This document shows positions 35,581 to 45,253 of a stretch of DNA of 64,000 nucleotides, one piece after another. The notes below the pieces were generated by a model, which was not told where the DNA came from, did no database searches, and saw only the letters and a list, made by a program, of their open reading frames with translations. The translations under genes and the position numbers were made by a program. Source of the DNA: Candidatus Regiella endosymbiont of Tuberolachnus salignus (GTDB lineage Bacteria; Pseudomonadota; Gammaproteobacteria; Enterobacterales; Enterobacteriaceae); assembly GCF_964020115.1 (NCBI RefSeq), contig NZ_OZ026542.1:682001-746000 (forward strand). Direction: 5' to 3'. How positions within the stretch are numbered: position 1 is the first letter of the stretch; each line of letters begins with the position of its first letter.

Positions 35581-35979
35581 ATGAACCTGACCTTTAGTTG
35601 GCGAACCCTGGTGGGAACGCTGTTACTTATTACCCTGATCACCCTCGCGATGACGATCCAATCTCAGTACCAGGAAAACCGGCAACTGAAACGATCTAAT
35701 CAAGCACTGCGCATTGAAAGGGACGCCGCGTGGGCGCAGGTGACTCACTATGAAAAGATTGTTGAGGTTTTTAATAAAATAGTCGGAGCGACACAGGATG
35801 CACACCAAAAGGCCGTTCGGGATTCTTCCCCTCGCATTATCACGATACGGAAGATTATTACGTCGGCGCATTGTGCACATTTGCCTGTGCCTGCTGCCGC
35901 TGTTAACCGGTTGCGTGCCCACGCAGACCAAATACCTGCCCGCCCCGCGCGTGCTCATCCCCGCCACGTTGCTGGGTGA
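35581..35979 (+). CDS. Rz-like inner-membrane spanin
   Basis: 132 aa: N-terminal transmembrane segment (residues 8-25, TLVGTLLLITLITLAMTI), then a periplasmic coiled coil (YQENRQLKRSNQALRIERDA) ending in a HLPVPAAAVNRLRAHADQI tail typical of Rz. i-spanins fuse inner and outer membranes in the last step of phage lysis. GGGGGATCG precedes the start. Partner Rz1 starts inside it. Confidence 0.85.
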   Translation: MNLTFSWRTLVGTLLLITLITLAMTIQSQYQENRQLKRSNQALRIERDAAWAQVTHYEKIVEVFNKIVGATQDAHQKAVRDSSPRIITIRKIITSAHCAHLPVPAAAVNRLRAHADQIPARPARAHPRHVAG

Positions 35980-36133
35980 CTGTCAGGTGCCGGTCATCCC
36001 TGAGCACATGACGTGGGGCGATAGTGTGCTACTGAATGAGCAACTGCTGCTGGCTCTGGAGCAGTGCAATCAAGATAAGGCGGCGTTAAGGCAGATTGAG
36101 ACAATGAACAATCCCCGACACACTGCTAAATGA
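35798..36133 (+). CDS. Rz1-like outer-membrane lipoprotein spanin
   Basis: 111 aa in the +1 frame, beginning inside Rz and extending 154 bp beyond it. Basic N-terminus, hydrophobic core and lipobox LLPLLTGC (Cys about residue 40), then a proline-containing mature domain. An overlapping lipoprotein gene is the hallmark of Rz/Rz1 pairs. Both appear intact although the holin/endolysin genes are scattered remnants. Confidence 0.85.
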   Translation: MHTKRPFGILPLALSRYGRLLRRRIVHICLCLLPLLTGCVPTQTKYLPAPRVLIPATLLGDCQVPVIPEHMTWGDSVLLNEQLLLALEQCNQDKAALRQIETMNNPRHTAK

Positions 36134-36289
36134 GGTAAAAACAGGGCGATTGATGGAATAGAGATATACCGTGCACCGATGGCTAATGCTTAAAGCGAGT
36201 TTATTTAAAAACCCGTGATTCTTCCGCCGGATATTACCAGTATTAAGTATTCCAACGTGAACGACTCGACCCAACAAACGGCTACGCCG

Positions 36290-36930
36290 CTATGGATTGA
36301 GCTTCTGCAACCCGTGGGCGCATTCTAAAACAAGTACATTGACTCGCTTGGGCAGGTACACGCAGCCCTTATCAGCTAAACCTTTTACAAAGTCATCACC
36401 GATTTCTTTCCGCAGGATATTGATTGCCCCATTCACATCCGCGTTTAGCAAGCGTCCGTTTGATGTCACGTATAATCCGCGTTACGTTTACCTGAAAATA
36501 CCTTTTCCCCAATATCGCCGTAATTTGGTATAGCGTCACAATCCAAAGCGCTCGCTTTGCTGGTGTAACTTTCCTCTCTTACAATCACAGTGAGCCCGGT
36601 TTCATCGGCTTTATATTGAATCATCTCGATAAGCCTGGCATGAGGAATGCTGACAAATTTTTGGTTATTCAGCTTGCCGATGTTAATGGATTTTTTCCAT
36701 TCGAAGTTGTGACCAATAACAAGGGTTCCTGCGTCGGCCATCAAAGCGTAATTGATAATGAAACGACTCACCTTGTGGAGATAATCATTTATCCAGCATA
36801 ATCGTTTAACTGATTTAATCATCTTCCCGTTAACCAGAACAAAAGGTTCGGTTGCAGCTTTATATTCGGCCTTATTGCAGCAAATAGCACTGCTGCGGGT
36901 TCCGATGAAATCCGCTGACTCACACCTCAT
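36290..36930 (-). pseudogene. tnpB: TnpB (IS605-type RNA-guided nuclease), fragment
   Basis: TLVIGHNFEWKKSINIGKLN, NQKFVSIPHARLIEMIQY and VREESYTSKASALDCDAIPN are the RuvC-II and zinc-finger-proximal region of TnpB. After a frameshift near 36480, YVTSNGRLLNADVNGAINIL carries the RuvC-III Asp. The N-terminal half, including RuvC-I, is missing. The zinc-finger cysteines are partly lost. 36134-36289 downstream may hold the former omega-RNA/right end. Confidence 0.85.
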
Positions 36931-36954
36931 TTCCTCAACGAGCTTTAAGCTCAG

Positions 36955-38040
36955 GACCTTATTCAGATACCGTCCTTGCCAGTTTGTTAGCCATTGCTAC
37001 GATTGCCACGCTGGTTGGCCGGCGTTTTTTTAACTCCGTTATCCACTGCCCCGGTTCTTTTGCCAGTAACGCCGCTGCGCGGGCACCATGGATAAATAGC
37101 GTTCGCAGATAGGTATCCCCTCGTTTGCTTATCCCCAGTAACCGGATTTTTCCACCCGTTCCGGTCTGTTTCGGTACCAGGCCTACATAGGCTGCGAACT
37201 CACGTCCTGATTTAAAGGCAGAAGCCTCGCCCATCGTGGCCATGGCTGCGGTAGCAATAATAGACCCCACACCAGGGATTTCTAGCAACCTTTTACAGCT
37301 TTCATTCTGTTTTGCCAAAGCAACCAGTTGCTTTTCAATACCCTCGATTTGAGCATCCAGATCACCCAGTCGCTGGTGTTGTTCTTCCAGCATAGCGATA
37401 AGGAAGGGCGGCAGTCGTGCCTTCAAGCGCTCCAGCGCCCATGGCAGAGATTTATCCAGTGAAGCCCGGCCTTTACTTATTGTTTCGCTGAACTCCAGCA
37501 ACATGCCATGCAAGGCATTAATCTGTGCAGTTCTAAATTTTACTCATTGGCGGCGTATTCTGTGCAGCACCAGTACTGACTGCTGTTCTTCGGTTTTTAC
37601 TGCAATGGCCTTGCCGGGTTGTTGCACTGCCATCCATATAGCACGGGTATCCATCACATCATTCTTATTACCCATCAGAAAGGCTTTTACAAAACGAGGC
37701 TGAAGCAGGCGAACTTTATGCCCCTGTTTTTCCAGTTCACGAGCCCAGTGCTGAGAACCACCACACGCTTCCATCCCTATCAGGCAGTGCGCCCGGTTAC
37801 TGAAAAACGCTAAAAAGGCATGACGACGGAGCTGCTTGTCAACTACCTCACCACTGTGCTCGTCGATAAAGTGGATCTGAATCACATGTTTTGCGATATC
37901 TACGCCAACCGGTGTATATTTCATTTTGTGGGTCCTCCAGTTTTTGGAAGCACTAGGCATCCCGTATGGGCACAATGATGCCGAAAATCTGTGAGGATCC
38001 ACACCTTACTTTTCAGTCTCGAGCCCTTGATTAAGTGGTT
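36955..38040 (-). mobile_element. IS110-family element, inserted in the IS605-type unit
   Basis: Full-length IS110 copy related to the fragments at 1.3 and 21 kb. Left end near 38040 (ATGAACGCATCCCAACCACT), right end near 36955. It lies between the divergent tnpB and tnpA remnants. Confidence 0.8.
36959..37924 (-). pseudogene. IS110 transposase with single nonsense codon
   Basis: ATG 37924, MKYTPVGVDIAKHVIQIHFI, GMEACGGSQHWARELE, KNDVMDTRAI, then LEIPGVGSIIATAAMA and TGTGGKIRLLGI, stop 36959. TGA (37542-37544) follows LHRIRRQ where the 21-kb copy has TTA (Leu), so one base change inactivates an otherwise complete 321-residue enzyme. Confidence 0.9.
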
Positions 38041-38267
38041 GGGATGCGTTCATTACATTTACTCATTTTAGTGTTGAGAATCAACGTGGTTATTAGATCT
38101 CATTATTACTATGTCTATAAGATGAACTACCACTTAGTGTTAGTTACAAAATACCGAAATAAGTGCTTCACGGGTGAGTTACTGGAGGAAATATTCAGGG
38201 AACAGTGCAAAAAGTGATATGTCAGTGTTTTAGAGTTTGGTGGCAAAGCTGACCACGTTCACCTTAT

Positions 38268-39344
38268 CAGGACTTACGCAAATCGCATAATAATAGAAGG
38301 TTTTTTGAGCTGTTGACAAAGATAATCATCGAGCAAGCCTTGCTTAATACGATAAAGCGTTTTGCTTGTGCTTCGAGCAATTTGAGCCAATCGGATCCAA
38401 ACTAGAAAAGCGCAAGCAATATGATTACGTTGGATCCGAGCACGGCGACATTGGCATTTTTCGAGTCCAGTGAGTTGTTTTGCTTCACGGTGAAACTGCT
38501 CAATCTTCCAGCGCCAGCCACACACTTGGTGTGTGCCCGAGGTAGAGTCTTGAGAAAGGTCGTTAGTCACGACAAAATCCGTGCGGTGTGTAGACACCAC
38601 AACCCGGAACACTTGCACCTTATGCATTTTTGGAAAATTTTTGATTTTGATCGTCTTTCCATGAGCGAGTTCATATTCGTCCCAGATGAGAGAATCCACG
38701 TGACGATAAGGATTTACCCCGCATGAATCATCCACCAAACGATTGTCTTTCAGTGGGCAGTAGTAACATCGGTGCAACGATTCGATAAATAGCATCATCT
38801 TCTTAGTCGCATACCAGGTATCCATCAACACGGCAGCAAAGGGCAGGCACTTATGTCGTACTACGTTGTTCAGCATATCCTGCACATGATCGAGTTTAGA
38901 TTTGCCGTCACCCTCAGGATGGTAAATACGAAAATCAATGACCCAAAATTGTTCCGTGCTAGGATTGACGTACAGACAATTCACGACGCCAATGCCTTTG
39001 ATGACGCGGTGGGCGTTACCACTGTATTGACGTTGCACCAACTCAATCTGCTGCGAAAAATTTTTGTCCAATACCGTGTCGTCGAACACAATATAGCCGT
39101 CTGGAGATGGCACCATATCACCCCTTACTTGTGCCCACACAGCGCTTCCCGTTACGTGACCTTTTCGCAAATAGCGATTAATCGCATCGTGACTCATGTC
39201 TTGCGTGTGATCAGCAAAATTCGTCAAGGTGTAATTTATCTGGCTTACCATCAGATACTGGCAGTAGTTTAAGCGGCTTGGTTTCATTTGTGACACTCTA
39301 CAGAATTCCTATCCTAATTTTAGGTGAAAATTGCGTAAGTCCTG
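38268..39344 (-). mobile_element. IS4/IS701-like element (1077 bp)
   Basis: Terminal inverted repeats CAGGACTTACGCAA / TTGCGTAAGTCCTG and target duplication CTTAT at 38263-38267 and 39345-39349. One intact transposase gene. Insertion into tnpA. Confidence 0.93.
38274..39296 (-). CDS. IS4/IS701-like DDE transposase
   Basis: 340 aa. VFDDTVLDKNF (first Asp), VLMDTWYATKKM (second Asp) and WKIEQFHREAKQLTGLEKCQ (Glu) give the DDE core. Full length with no lesion, so probably active. The C-terminus (..SIIMRFA) lies within 6 bp of the IS end. Confidence 0.9.
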   Translation of the reverse strand: MSQMKPSRLNYCQYLMVSQINYTLTNFADHTQDMSHDAINRYLRKGHVTGSAVWAQVRGDMVPSPDGYIVFDDTVLDKNFSQQIELVQRQYSGNAHRVIKGIGVVNCLYVNPSTEQFWVIDFRIYHPEGDGKSKLDHVQDMLNNVVRHKCLPFAAVLMDTWYATKKMMLFIESLHRCYYCPLKDNRLVDDSCGVNPYRHVDSLIWDEYELAHGKTIKIKNFPKMHKVQVFRVVVSTHRTDFVVTNDLSQDSTSGTHQVCGWRWKIEQFHREAKQLTGLEKCQCRRARIQRNHIACAFLVWIRLAQIARSTSKTLYRIKQGLLDDYLCQQLKKPSIIMRFA

Positions 39345-39564
39345 CTTATGTTGGAGATGCACCCAAATATCGAACCAGCAAAGCTCATTAATAGCCTGAA
39401 GACGGTGAGCAGCCGACTTTATTCGTAAGGAGTTTTCAAAGCACCTTGCAGTGTACTACTGGAAACCTGTTTTATGGGCGAGGACTCACTGCTTGATAAC
39501 CGCAGGGGGTGCTCCACTTAGCATTCTGAAAGACTACATACAGAATCAAGATAAACCAAAGTGA

Positions 39565-39961
39565 TTAGAGGGCGCTATCCATCTCACACTAAACTAACTC
39601 GCTAGCTATGGACGGAGAATTTCGCGCAAACTGTTAAATAAGTTTTTATTTTGTCCAACTTTTTCGGGTCAGTGCATTCTTAGAAAAATTGAATCACTGG
39701 ATTACTCAACCAATTTGATTGGGAGCAATTTTACGCTCAGTGATTATGGTAGTCTCGGATTACACATGTACTAAAATGACTTCACCTTTCTGGTTATGGG
39801 ATTCACTGGCAATAGGGAAACCCTGAAGAACCTCCCATAAAAGTTTATATTTGGCGCTAGTAGCACTAATTTTTAAAGTCATTGGATAGAAAAGGAGGTC
39901 AATGCGCTCTTTTTTACGGTATACAGATACTAGCTACACTTTTTTCAGTATCAAGGGTCAA
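39565..39961. other. Non-coding stretch with a 43-bp inverted-repeat arm
   Basis: 39601-39643 (GCTAGCTATGGACGGAGAAT..) is an exact inverted copy of 45892-45934, the 3' edge of the cI-like gene. The IS5-type terminus AGGGAAACCCTGAAGAACC starts at 39814, and AT-rich sequence fills the gap to the IS5 stop. No coding frame is seen. Confidence 0.55.
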
Positions 39962-40967
39962 TTAGGGGCGACAAAACAAAATTTTTCTAGCGAGAAAGAG
40001 ATGGGTCAAAGCAAATAAGCTAAATAATTGCGCAGTATTTTTAGCTAAACCTTTGTAACGCACTTTTCTAAAGTTGAACTGGCATTTTAATACACGGAAG
40101 GGGTGTTCTACTTTAGCCCGGATTTTCGCGTTGAGACTTTGCTGATGCCGATGTTTTTTCCATACCTGCTGCTCCTGCCCCGGCAAGGCCAATACCCTCC
40201 CGTCGGGGGATGTGCCAGGTGACCACGCGATGTTGATGTTCGCTGCGTCGCATCACGCCTTTACAACCGACATTACCATGAACAACCTCTTCTTGGCCGT
40301 GAAGAAGGTGATGAACTTGCGTCACATCGGCTACATTCGCCGAGGTTCCCACCAGGGAGAATGCACCAGCCCCGTCTGTGCATCCACGCCAATATGCGCT
40401 TTCATGCCAAAGTAGCACTGATTACCTTTACGGGTGGCTTTCATGTCAGGATCACGGCTATTTTGTCGGTTTTTAGTTGAGCTGGGTGCATGAATGATCG
40501 TAGCATCGACAATGCTACCCCGTTTGATAAATAGCTGAAGCGACGCTAAATGCGTTTTAACTTCTTCAAACAGCGCTTCACTTAAATGATGTTTTTCCAG
40601 CCAATGACGAAAATGCAGGATCGTGGGATCGGAGGGAATGGCATCGAGACATATCCCCGCAAATTGACGTAATAAGGGGATGTCGTATAACGCTTCTTCC
40701 ATCGATAAATCAGCATAATTAAACCCATTTTGTAAAAAATAAATCCGCAACATCATCTCTAAAGGTTTCGCTGGTCTACCGCCTTTAGGGCTTGCCTTGG
40801 GATAATGACGACTGAGTTTGGCCAGAATTTTTTCCCAGGGAACTATCGTATTCATTTGCGCTAAAAAGTCGGCTCGTCTCGTCGATTTCGTTTTCATTTC
40901 ACTATTAACCTAAAAAAATTATTGGTAACAGAATAGACTACTTTTATCGGTTCTTCAGGGTTTCCCT
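39814..40967 (-). mobile_element. IS5-family element, degenerate
   Basis: Termini AGGGAAACCCTGAAGAACC (39814) and GGTTCTTCAGGGTTTCCCT (to 40967) form a 19-bp inverted repeat. No matching target duplication was found. The single transposase gene is frameshifted. Confidence 0.85.
39962..40897 (-). pseudogene. IS5-group transposase, frameshifted
   Basis: ATG 40897. MKTKSTRRADFLAQMNTIVP, PLEMMLRIYFLQNGFNYADL, SIVDATIIHAPSS (first Asp) and GMKAHIGVD.. in frame one; LVGTSANVADVTQVHHLLHG in a second; NAKIRAKVEHPFRVLKCQFN (Glu) and a RK-rich tail in a third. Two frameshifts, around 40330 and 40180. Confidence 0.85.
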
Positions 40968-40986
40968 AAGACCTTAGTATTCAAAG

Positions 40987-41238
40987 TTACATTTCGCGGT
41001 TTAATTGCATGGAAGCTGCAAGGAAAGGAGGAGTTGGCATCGATTCGTAAGGCACACTGTTTTCTGGTCTGGATGGTTTAGCTTTCTGTACAGTAAGCTT
41101 TTGTGGTGTGCAAGCTTTGATGGGAAAAAGTCTACCCGGCCATACTTTACAAACTGGCGTTTCTTTTTGAGCAGCTAAGACAGGTATAGATGATAGTAGA
41201 ATAGGCAATATCTTTAAATAAGTCTTTATTTTGTTCAT
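40987..41238 (-). CDS. Small secreted protein with signal peptide
   Basis: 83 aa from ATG 41238 (GGGGG upstream). MNKIKTYLKILPILLSSIPV then LA-AQ gives a clear Sec signal peptide with cleavage near residue 22. The mature part is basic and proline-rich with two Cys (PVCKVWPG, IKACTP) that could pair. Family unknown. It stands alone between IS elements; a secreted factor of a symbiont is possible but unproven. Confidence 0.5.
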   Translation of the reverse strand: MNKIKTYLKILPILLSSIPVLAAQKETPVCKVWPGRLFPIKACTPQKLTVQKAKPSRPENSVPYESMPTPPFLAASMQLNREM

Positions 41239-42012
41239 GTAATACCCCCACAATCCATTTTGATGTGACCATACCCCAGCGGTTTATTAATCATAGTTAC
41301 AATAGAATTGCTTGCCAATATTATTTAGCACTGATTGCCCATAAAAAAGCCCTCGCTCAACCCCTAACGCAGACGCCAGTTCGGCGGCGGATGAGCTACA
41401 GCTAGCGCTAGCTCCTCTTTACTTTTTCAGAGACGTAGCCTTACCCAATTTGTCGTTATCAGGAGGACACGCTTCTCACGATTTGTTATCCCACGTATAC
41501 CCAGTGTGAGGCTCTTTCGCAAATAATGTTGGTGCTAAAGACAGTTCAACACGCCGGTCACTGAAGAAATAACAGGCGATCCCCTATCATTGGGGTAGAA
41601 CGAGTAATTTTTTAGCATGATCATTTTCACAGATAAAAAGTCAGAAAATGATTTATATGGCTCTGTTAATAAAGTTTATTTATTGAATTATAATGCTTTT
41701 AATGAAAATGTCACGGTGCTTTAAAACGGTTATGAGAAAAAAATAGTGTTGTCTGTTATCGCCAGAATCACTGATAAAGCGCAAATTGTTTCGCTAGCAA
41801 AAAATGGTTACCCTGTTTTTTAAATAAGCTCCTTTTACTCATAATCTTTTAAAATTATATTAATTTCAATAAATTGATTAATATTACTTTGTTAACAGTG
41901 CATTATCTGTTAGGTTTCTTGATGCAATTGGCCATTAGTTAACGGTTGTTGTTGACATGGGTTGTATTCACTCTCTGCCGATACGCTCTGCATCCGTGTT
42001 TAATGGCCGTCA
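41239..42012. other. Gap holding MITE-B and MITE-A copies
   Basis: After about 270 bp with no clear content except the palindrome GAGCTACAGCTAGCGCTAGC (about 41381), a MITE-B fragment runs 41512-41658 and is cut by MITE-A at 41659-41901. The last 110 bp before the P-like gene stop show nothing. Confidence 0.6.
41659..41901. mobile_element. MITE-A, second copy, inserted in MITE-B
   Basis: Ends GGCTCTGTTAATAAAGT and ACTTTGTTAACAGTGC flanked by AT, about 243 bp. Ends match the copy at 28831, but the interior has diverged almost completely, so mobilisation depends on the termini alone. Confidence 0.8.
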
Positions 42013-42861
42013 CTAAGTCACCCTCGATCGATAACTGTCCCAGGTAAACGCCAGTGTGCAGCCCCCGCCCTCGTTCATCCGATCCATCACACGTTCACCC
42101 ATAAACTGCGCTAAGGCTTCTTTTGGCAGATTACTGAGCAAAATGGTCGGTTTCATCCCTTCGTACCGATTGTTGATGATGTCAAACAAGATAATTTTCT
42201 CTGTGTCAGAGCCAAATTGAACGCCTATTTCATCAATGATTAACAACTCTGGTGAGATGTGCATCCGCAGCACCTCGGCCTCTGTCATCTGCGTCGGCTT
42301 AGTCCAGGTTGATTTATATAATCGCACCAAGTGCAGGGCTGAGGTGAACAGTGCCGATGCCTGGTAGGCAGTGATAACATGCTGAGCAATGGCCAGCGCT
42401 AAGTGGTTTTTGCCTGTGCCGGGTTTGCCACACATCACTATCCCCCCGCCTTGTTTGAGTCGTTCAGGCCACTGATTGGCGTAGGCTTGACACACTTTCA
42501 GGCAGTGCGCAGCCTCTTTATTGATGGGCTCAAAATTATTCAACGTCGCTGATTGAAAACGTGGGGGCAAATTCAAACCCTGCATCAAGCGGATAATCTG
42601 TTGCTCAGAGAGACGTTTATCGTTTTCCTGTTGAGCTTGCCGAAGCGCCGCAATTTTATCTCGGATACAGTCTGGGCAGGTTGAATGGCTGGCGACACAG
42701 CTAATCACATTGAATTCTCGAATACGCTGTTCATAAGATCCATGTTTTTTACAGTAGGCATTTTGGGTAAACACGGCGGTGTTGGGAATAGCCATCGGTG
42801 GCTGCGCAAGGGCGAGGAGATGCTTTTCCAGACACGTGATTTCTTCCTGATAATCAAGCAT
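42013..42861 (-). CDS. Phage P/DnaC-like helicase loader
   Basis: 282 aa from ATG 42861 (GGAG 12 nt upstream; a GTG at 42870 overlapping the O-like stop is an alternative). Central AAA+ core: Walker A CGKPGTGKNHLALAIA, Walker [11 protein letters not shown], sensor ILLSNLP. Four Cys in AYCKKHG..CVASHSTCPDC could bind zinc, a feature of some DnaC-like phage proteins. It would load host DnaB at the phage origin. Follows the O-like gene with overlapping ends, as O-P in lambdoid phages. Confidence 0.88.
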   Translation of the reverse strand: MLDYQEEITCLEKHLLALAQPPMAIPNTAVFTQNAYCKKHGSYEQRIREFNVISCVASHSTCPDCIRDKIAALRQAQQENDKRLSEQQIIRLMQGLNLPPRFQSATLNNFEPINKEAAHCLKVCQAYANQWPERLKQGGGIVMCGKPGTGKNHLALAIAQHVITAYQASALFTSALHLVRLYKSTWTKPTQMTEAEVLRMHISPELLIIDEIGVQFGSDTEKIILFDIINNRYEGMKPTILLSNLPKEALAQFMGERVMDRMNEGGGCTLAFTWDSYRSRVT

Positions 42862-42866
42862 GGTTA

Positions 42867-43661
42867 TCACTCCATCCAGACCGGTATATCCGAAACGCCA
42901 TAGTGTTTTTCATTAAAATTTTCAGTCATCCGGTGGGAGGCAGACTGTGGTTTAATACCAAACTTCACCGCATTTCTGAGCCAGGTATTTAAGGCGGCAT
43001 CCCAATTTTTGAACTTTGACCCTTTAGAAGCGTGATAATCCACAAACACAGCAAATTCACTGAGCAGGTTGACGCCCAGTTCATTGGCCAATGAGGTGTG
43101 TTTTTCAGAAGGGGTAAATCCTGAGGGTTGTTGCGTGGCTTTGTTAATTTTTTGGGCAACGCTTTTTGGTATTATAGGCACTATCTTTATATTGTCTTTT
43201 TTGTCTTTTGTAATAGTGTCTTTTGTGGTTAACAGATTCTGTAAAGGACGATTTACCGTTTCCTTAAAGGTTTTCTTTACAGATACCGTCAATGTTTTAC
43301 TGATTGTGTTAACCTTGGTTTTCCAGCTTAAAATCGCCTTGTTTATGCCTACCGATCTGCCTGCTGAAATCAATATGCCTAATTTAATCAGCTCGTTTTT
43401 AACGGTGCTGCATCGAGTTTCTGGCAGTCCCGTCAGGGCTGAAAGTTGAGCATTACTAACCCAATCCCGTTTTTTATTGAACCCGTATGTTTTACGTATC
43501 ACCGCCAGCGCGATCAATAGCTGATTCTGTGTTAATCCCGCCCGTAAAATTGCCTCAAGCAATTCATTAGCCAAACGGGTATAACCGTTATCGGTATCAA
43601 CCACATGACGTTCTTCACCCTTTGTATGCGGACAAAAATTTACATAAGCGATATTACTCAT
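42867..43661 (-). CDS. Phage O-like replication initiator
   Basis: 264 aa from ATG 43661, preferred because GGAG lies 8 nt upstream. The N-terminal domain (DNGYTRLANELLEAILRAGL, NQLLIALAVIRKTYGFNKKR) matches the lambda O / phage replication initiator winged-helix domain. A Lys-rich linker follows, then a C-terminal segment (FKNWDAALNTWLRNA) like DnaT/O partner-binding ends. In lambda O the origin lies in the middle of the gene; no clear iterons were seen here. Confidence 0.85.
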   Translation of the reverse strand: MSNIAYVNFCPHTKGEERHVVDTDNGYTRLANELLEAILRAGLTQNQLLIALAVIRKTYGFNKKRDWVSNAQLSALTGLPETRCSTVKNELIKLGILISAGRSVGINKAILSWKTKVNTISKTLTVSVKKTFKETVNRPLQNLLTTKDTITKDKKDNIKIVPIIPKSVAQKINKATQQPSGFTPSEKHTSLANELGVNLLSEFAVFVDYHASKGSKFKNWDAALNTWLRNAVKFGIKPQSASHRMTENFNEKHYGVSDIPVWME

Positions 43662-43758
43662 AGTGATCTCCATAAAGTTTCTGGAATGTGTGTAATGCTT
43701 GCGTAAAGCCAGTCTGTGTTATTGGTAGAGAACCATTAAAATTCACAATTGCCTTCAT
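43654..43758 (-). CDS. Possible 34-aa phage peptide overlapping O
   Basis: MKAIVNFNGSLPITQTGFTQ.. ends HYE with its TAA inside the first codons of the O-like gene. It sits where cII is found in lambdoid phages and carries the O ribosome site within it, suggesting translational coupling. Truncation by the IS5 element just upstream is possible. Confidence 0.4.
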   Translation of the reverse strand: MKAIVNFNGSLPITQTGFTQALHTFQKLYGDHYE

Positions 43759-43795
43759 GATTATACAGACAGCTATGAAATTTACTTTTTGACAT

Positions 43796-44648
43796 GGCAC
43801 TGTTAACAAAGTAATTTAAAGACCTTAAGACAAGCGATGGCGAAAAAAGAAAAGAAGGTGATATCAAGCTTATCAAAGCGCAAAGCGAGTCTTTTATGTT
43901 CTTTTATTTTGCCGAAGAAACGTTCAATGGCATTACGTGTTTTATATTTTTCTTTATCTTTTGGCGGGATACCGGAATAAATCGCGCCTTGGCGGCGGGG
44001 GATCAGCGGGTATTTTCCGCTATCACGAATAAACTTTTTGACATCATAAAAATCGTAACCTTTATCCACGATGACATCGCTTATCTGTCTCCAGTCTCCT
44101 TTTGCCCACAAGGTAGAAAAGACTTTTATATCAGTACGTTGTCTCTAAGAATAAACAGACACTCCTGAGACAATCGCCTGAAAGGCCAACATAAATTTTA
44201 GTGCTCATTCCTTTACGACCGCGCCCTATCGACTGAACTCCTTTTTTTTAAACTCCCTGAGCCAGGGCGGTGTAGGCTCACTGTGGTGCTGTCTATCCAG
44301 ACGCAGTCAAGGCTGATTTTCTTTTTTTTCTGCAATAGATAAAGCAAATGCCAGAATAGCCCATTCTCACTCCAGCGTTTAAAACGTGTGTAAATCGTAT
44401 GCCAGTGGCCATAAAAAGTAGGCACGTCACGCCAAGGGATACCGGTTTTCAATACGTATAACACTGCCGAGAAAAAGTGATAATGGCTGATACCCGTGGG
44501 TCTGCCTGGACGCTTGTAATATTTAAAAATATGAGGCTCGATTTCTTTTATAAAATCGGACGCTTTGATCGGATAATGTCTGTTTTTCATCCTTAATAAC
44601 CCCACAAAAAGCGGATATTATCTCAACACTCACTTTGTTAACAGTGCT
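43796..44648 (-). mobile_element. IS5-family (IS427-type) element, parent of MITE-A
   Basis: 853 bp with ends GGCACTGTTAACAAAGT and ACTTTGTTAACAGTGCT and target duplication AT. It lies in the early phage operon between the Cro-like and O-like genes. Its termini are those of the MITE-A copies. Confidence 0.9.
43803..44605 (-). pseudogene. IS5 (IS427-type) transposase, two frames
   Basis: First frame (44605-44213): RPTGISHYHFFSAVLYVLKT, WHTIYTRFKRWSENG and SLDCVWIDSTTVS (Asp). Last frame (44111-43803): VIVDKGYDFYDVKKFI (Asp) and RNAIERFFGKIKEHKRLALR (Glu). Elements of this group shift frame at an A-run, and an A8 run is at the switch point. The link region near 44120-44200 also contains a stop and looks deleted, so I call it broken. 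Confidence 0.75.
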
Positions 44649-44882
44649 ATATCCAAGCACATCAAAACAACACTATGACCGCTTTCAATAGACCTGCCTA
44701 TGATCAATTAAATTTTTTATTTATAATCAGTATTTTATACAATAATAATATAACATACGGGTTATAAAATGCTTCATCGTAGTCGTGGATGATAGGTAAT
44801 GATGGTATCCATTAAACAGTCTTTCCTTTGTAGATTAAATTCATTAAACTTTACTATTCAGAGAAAAAAGCGATCTAGGTTG

Positions 44883-45128
44883 TTAAAATGTAAGTGAAGG
44901 TGGGTTCCGTGAGCTTAGACGACTTGACTTTTCTTCCCCATACATCAACCAATGAGGGTTGCACTGGAGTGCTTTGGCAAGTTCCAATAGATAACGCGGC
45001 CGTTTGGTGATTCCAGCCTCAATTTGCTGAATGGATTGCTGTTTAACACCCGTTTTTTTGGCAAGTTCGACCTGAGTTATTTTCAGTGCTGAACGTCGTT
45101 GTCTAATCCGTTCAGATAGGTTTTTCAT
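44883..45128 (-). CDS. Cro-like HTH repressor
   Basis: 81 aa, XRE-type HTH ([20 protein letters not shown] and [20 protein letters not shown]) with no C-terminal domain. Divergent from the cI-like gene and nearest to it, and its HTH is similar to that of the CI-like protein: the Cro position of a lambdoid switch. AGAG ribosome site upstream. It would start the early operon that includes O and P, now split by the IS5 element. Confidence 0.85.
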   Translation of the reverse strand: MKNLSERIRQRRSALKITQVELAKKTGVKQQSIQQIEAGITKRPRYLLELAKALQCNPHWLMYGEEKSSRLSSRNPPSLTF

Positions 45129-45253
45129 AGTCTCTCCAAAACAAATTTATTTGCATTTAATAACAATTTAATTTGTTTGTCAAATACAGTTTTTCTTGTG
45201 AATATGTGAATATGTGAATATATTAAGGAGAGTTATTTTTTAGGGATGACTTC
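45129..45253. promoter_or_regulatory. Divergent cro/cI operator-promoter region
   Basis: AT-rich 125 bp between two repressor genes. CAAATTTATTTG (45142-45153) and the similar CAATTTAATTTG (about 45165) are candidate operators with CAAAT/ATTTG half sites. TGTGAATA is repeated three times at 9-bp spacing (about 45197-45223) just before AAGGAGAG. No lambda-like third operator was resolved. Confidence 0.6.

Larger units (their letters stand above)
38092..39564 (+). pseudogene. tnpA: TnpA Y1 transposase (IS200/IS605), split by IS4-like insertion
   Basis: YVYKMNYHLVLVTKYRNKCF, then a TGA for Trp after EQCKK, LEFGGKADHVHLI with the HUH pair, interruption at 38268-39344, then MLEMHPNIEPAKLINSLKTV, CLITAGGAPLSILKDYIQNQ, stop 39562-39564. 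Removing the insertion with one CTTAT joins HVHL to MLEMHPN in frame. It also has a frameshift after SSRLYS. Divergent from the tnpB fragment at 36.3-36.9 kb, as in IS605. Confidence 0.88.
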
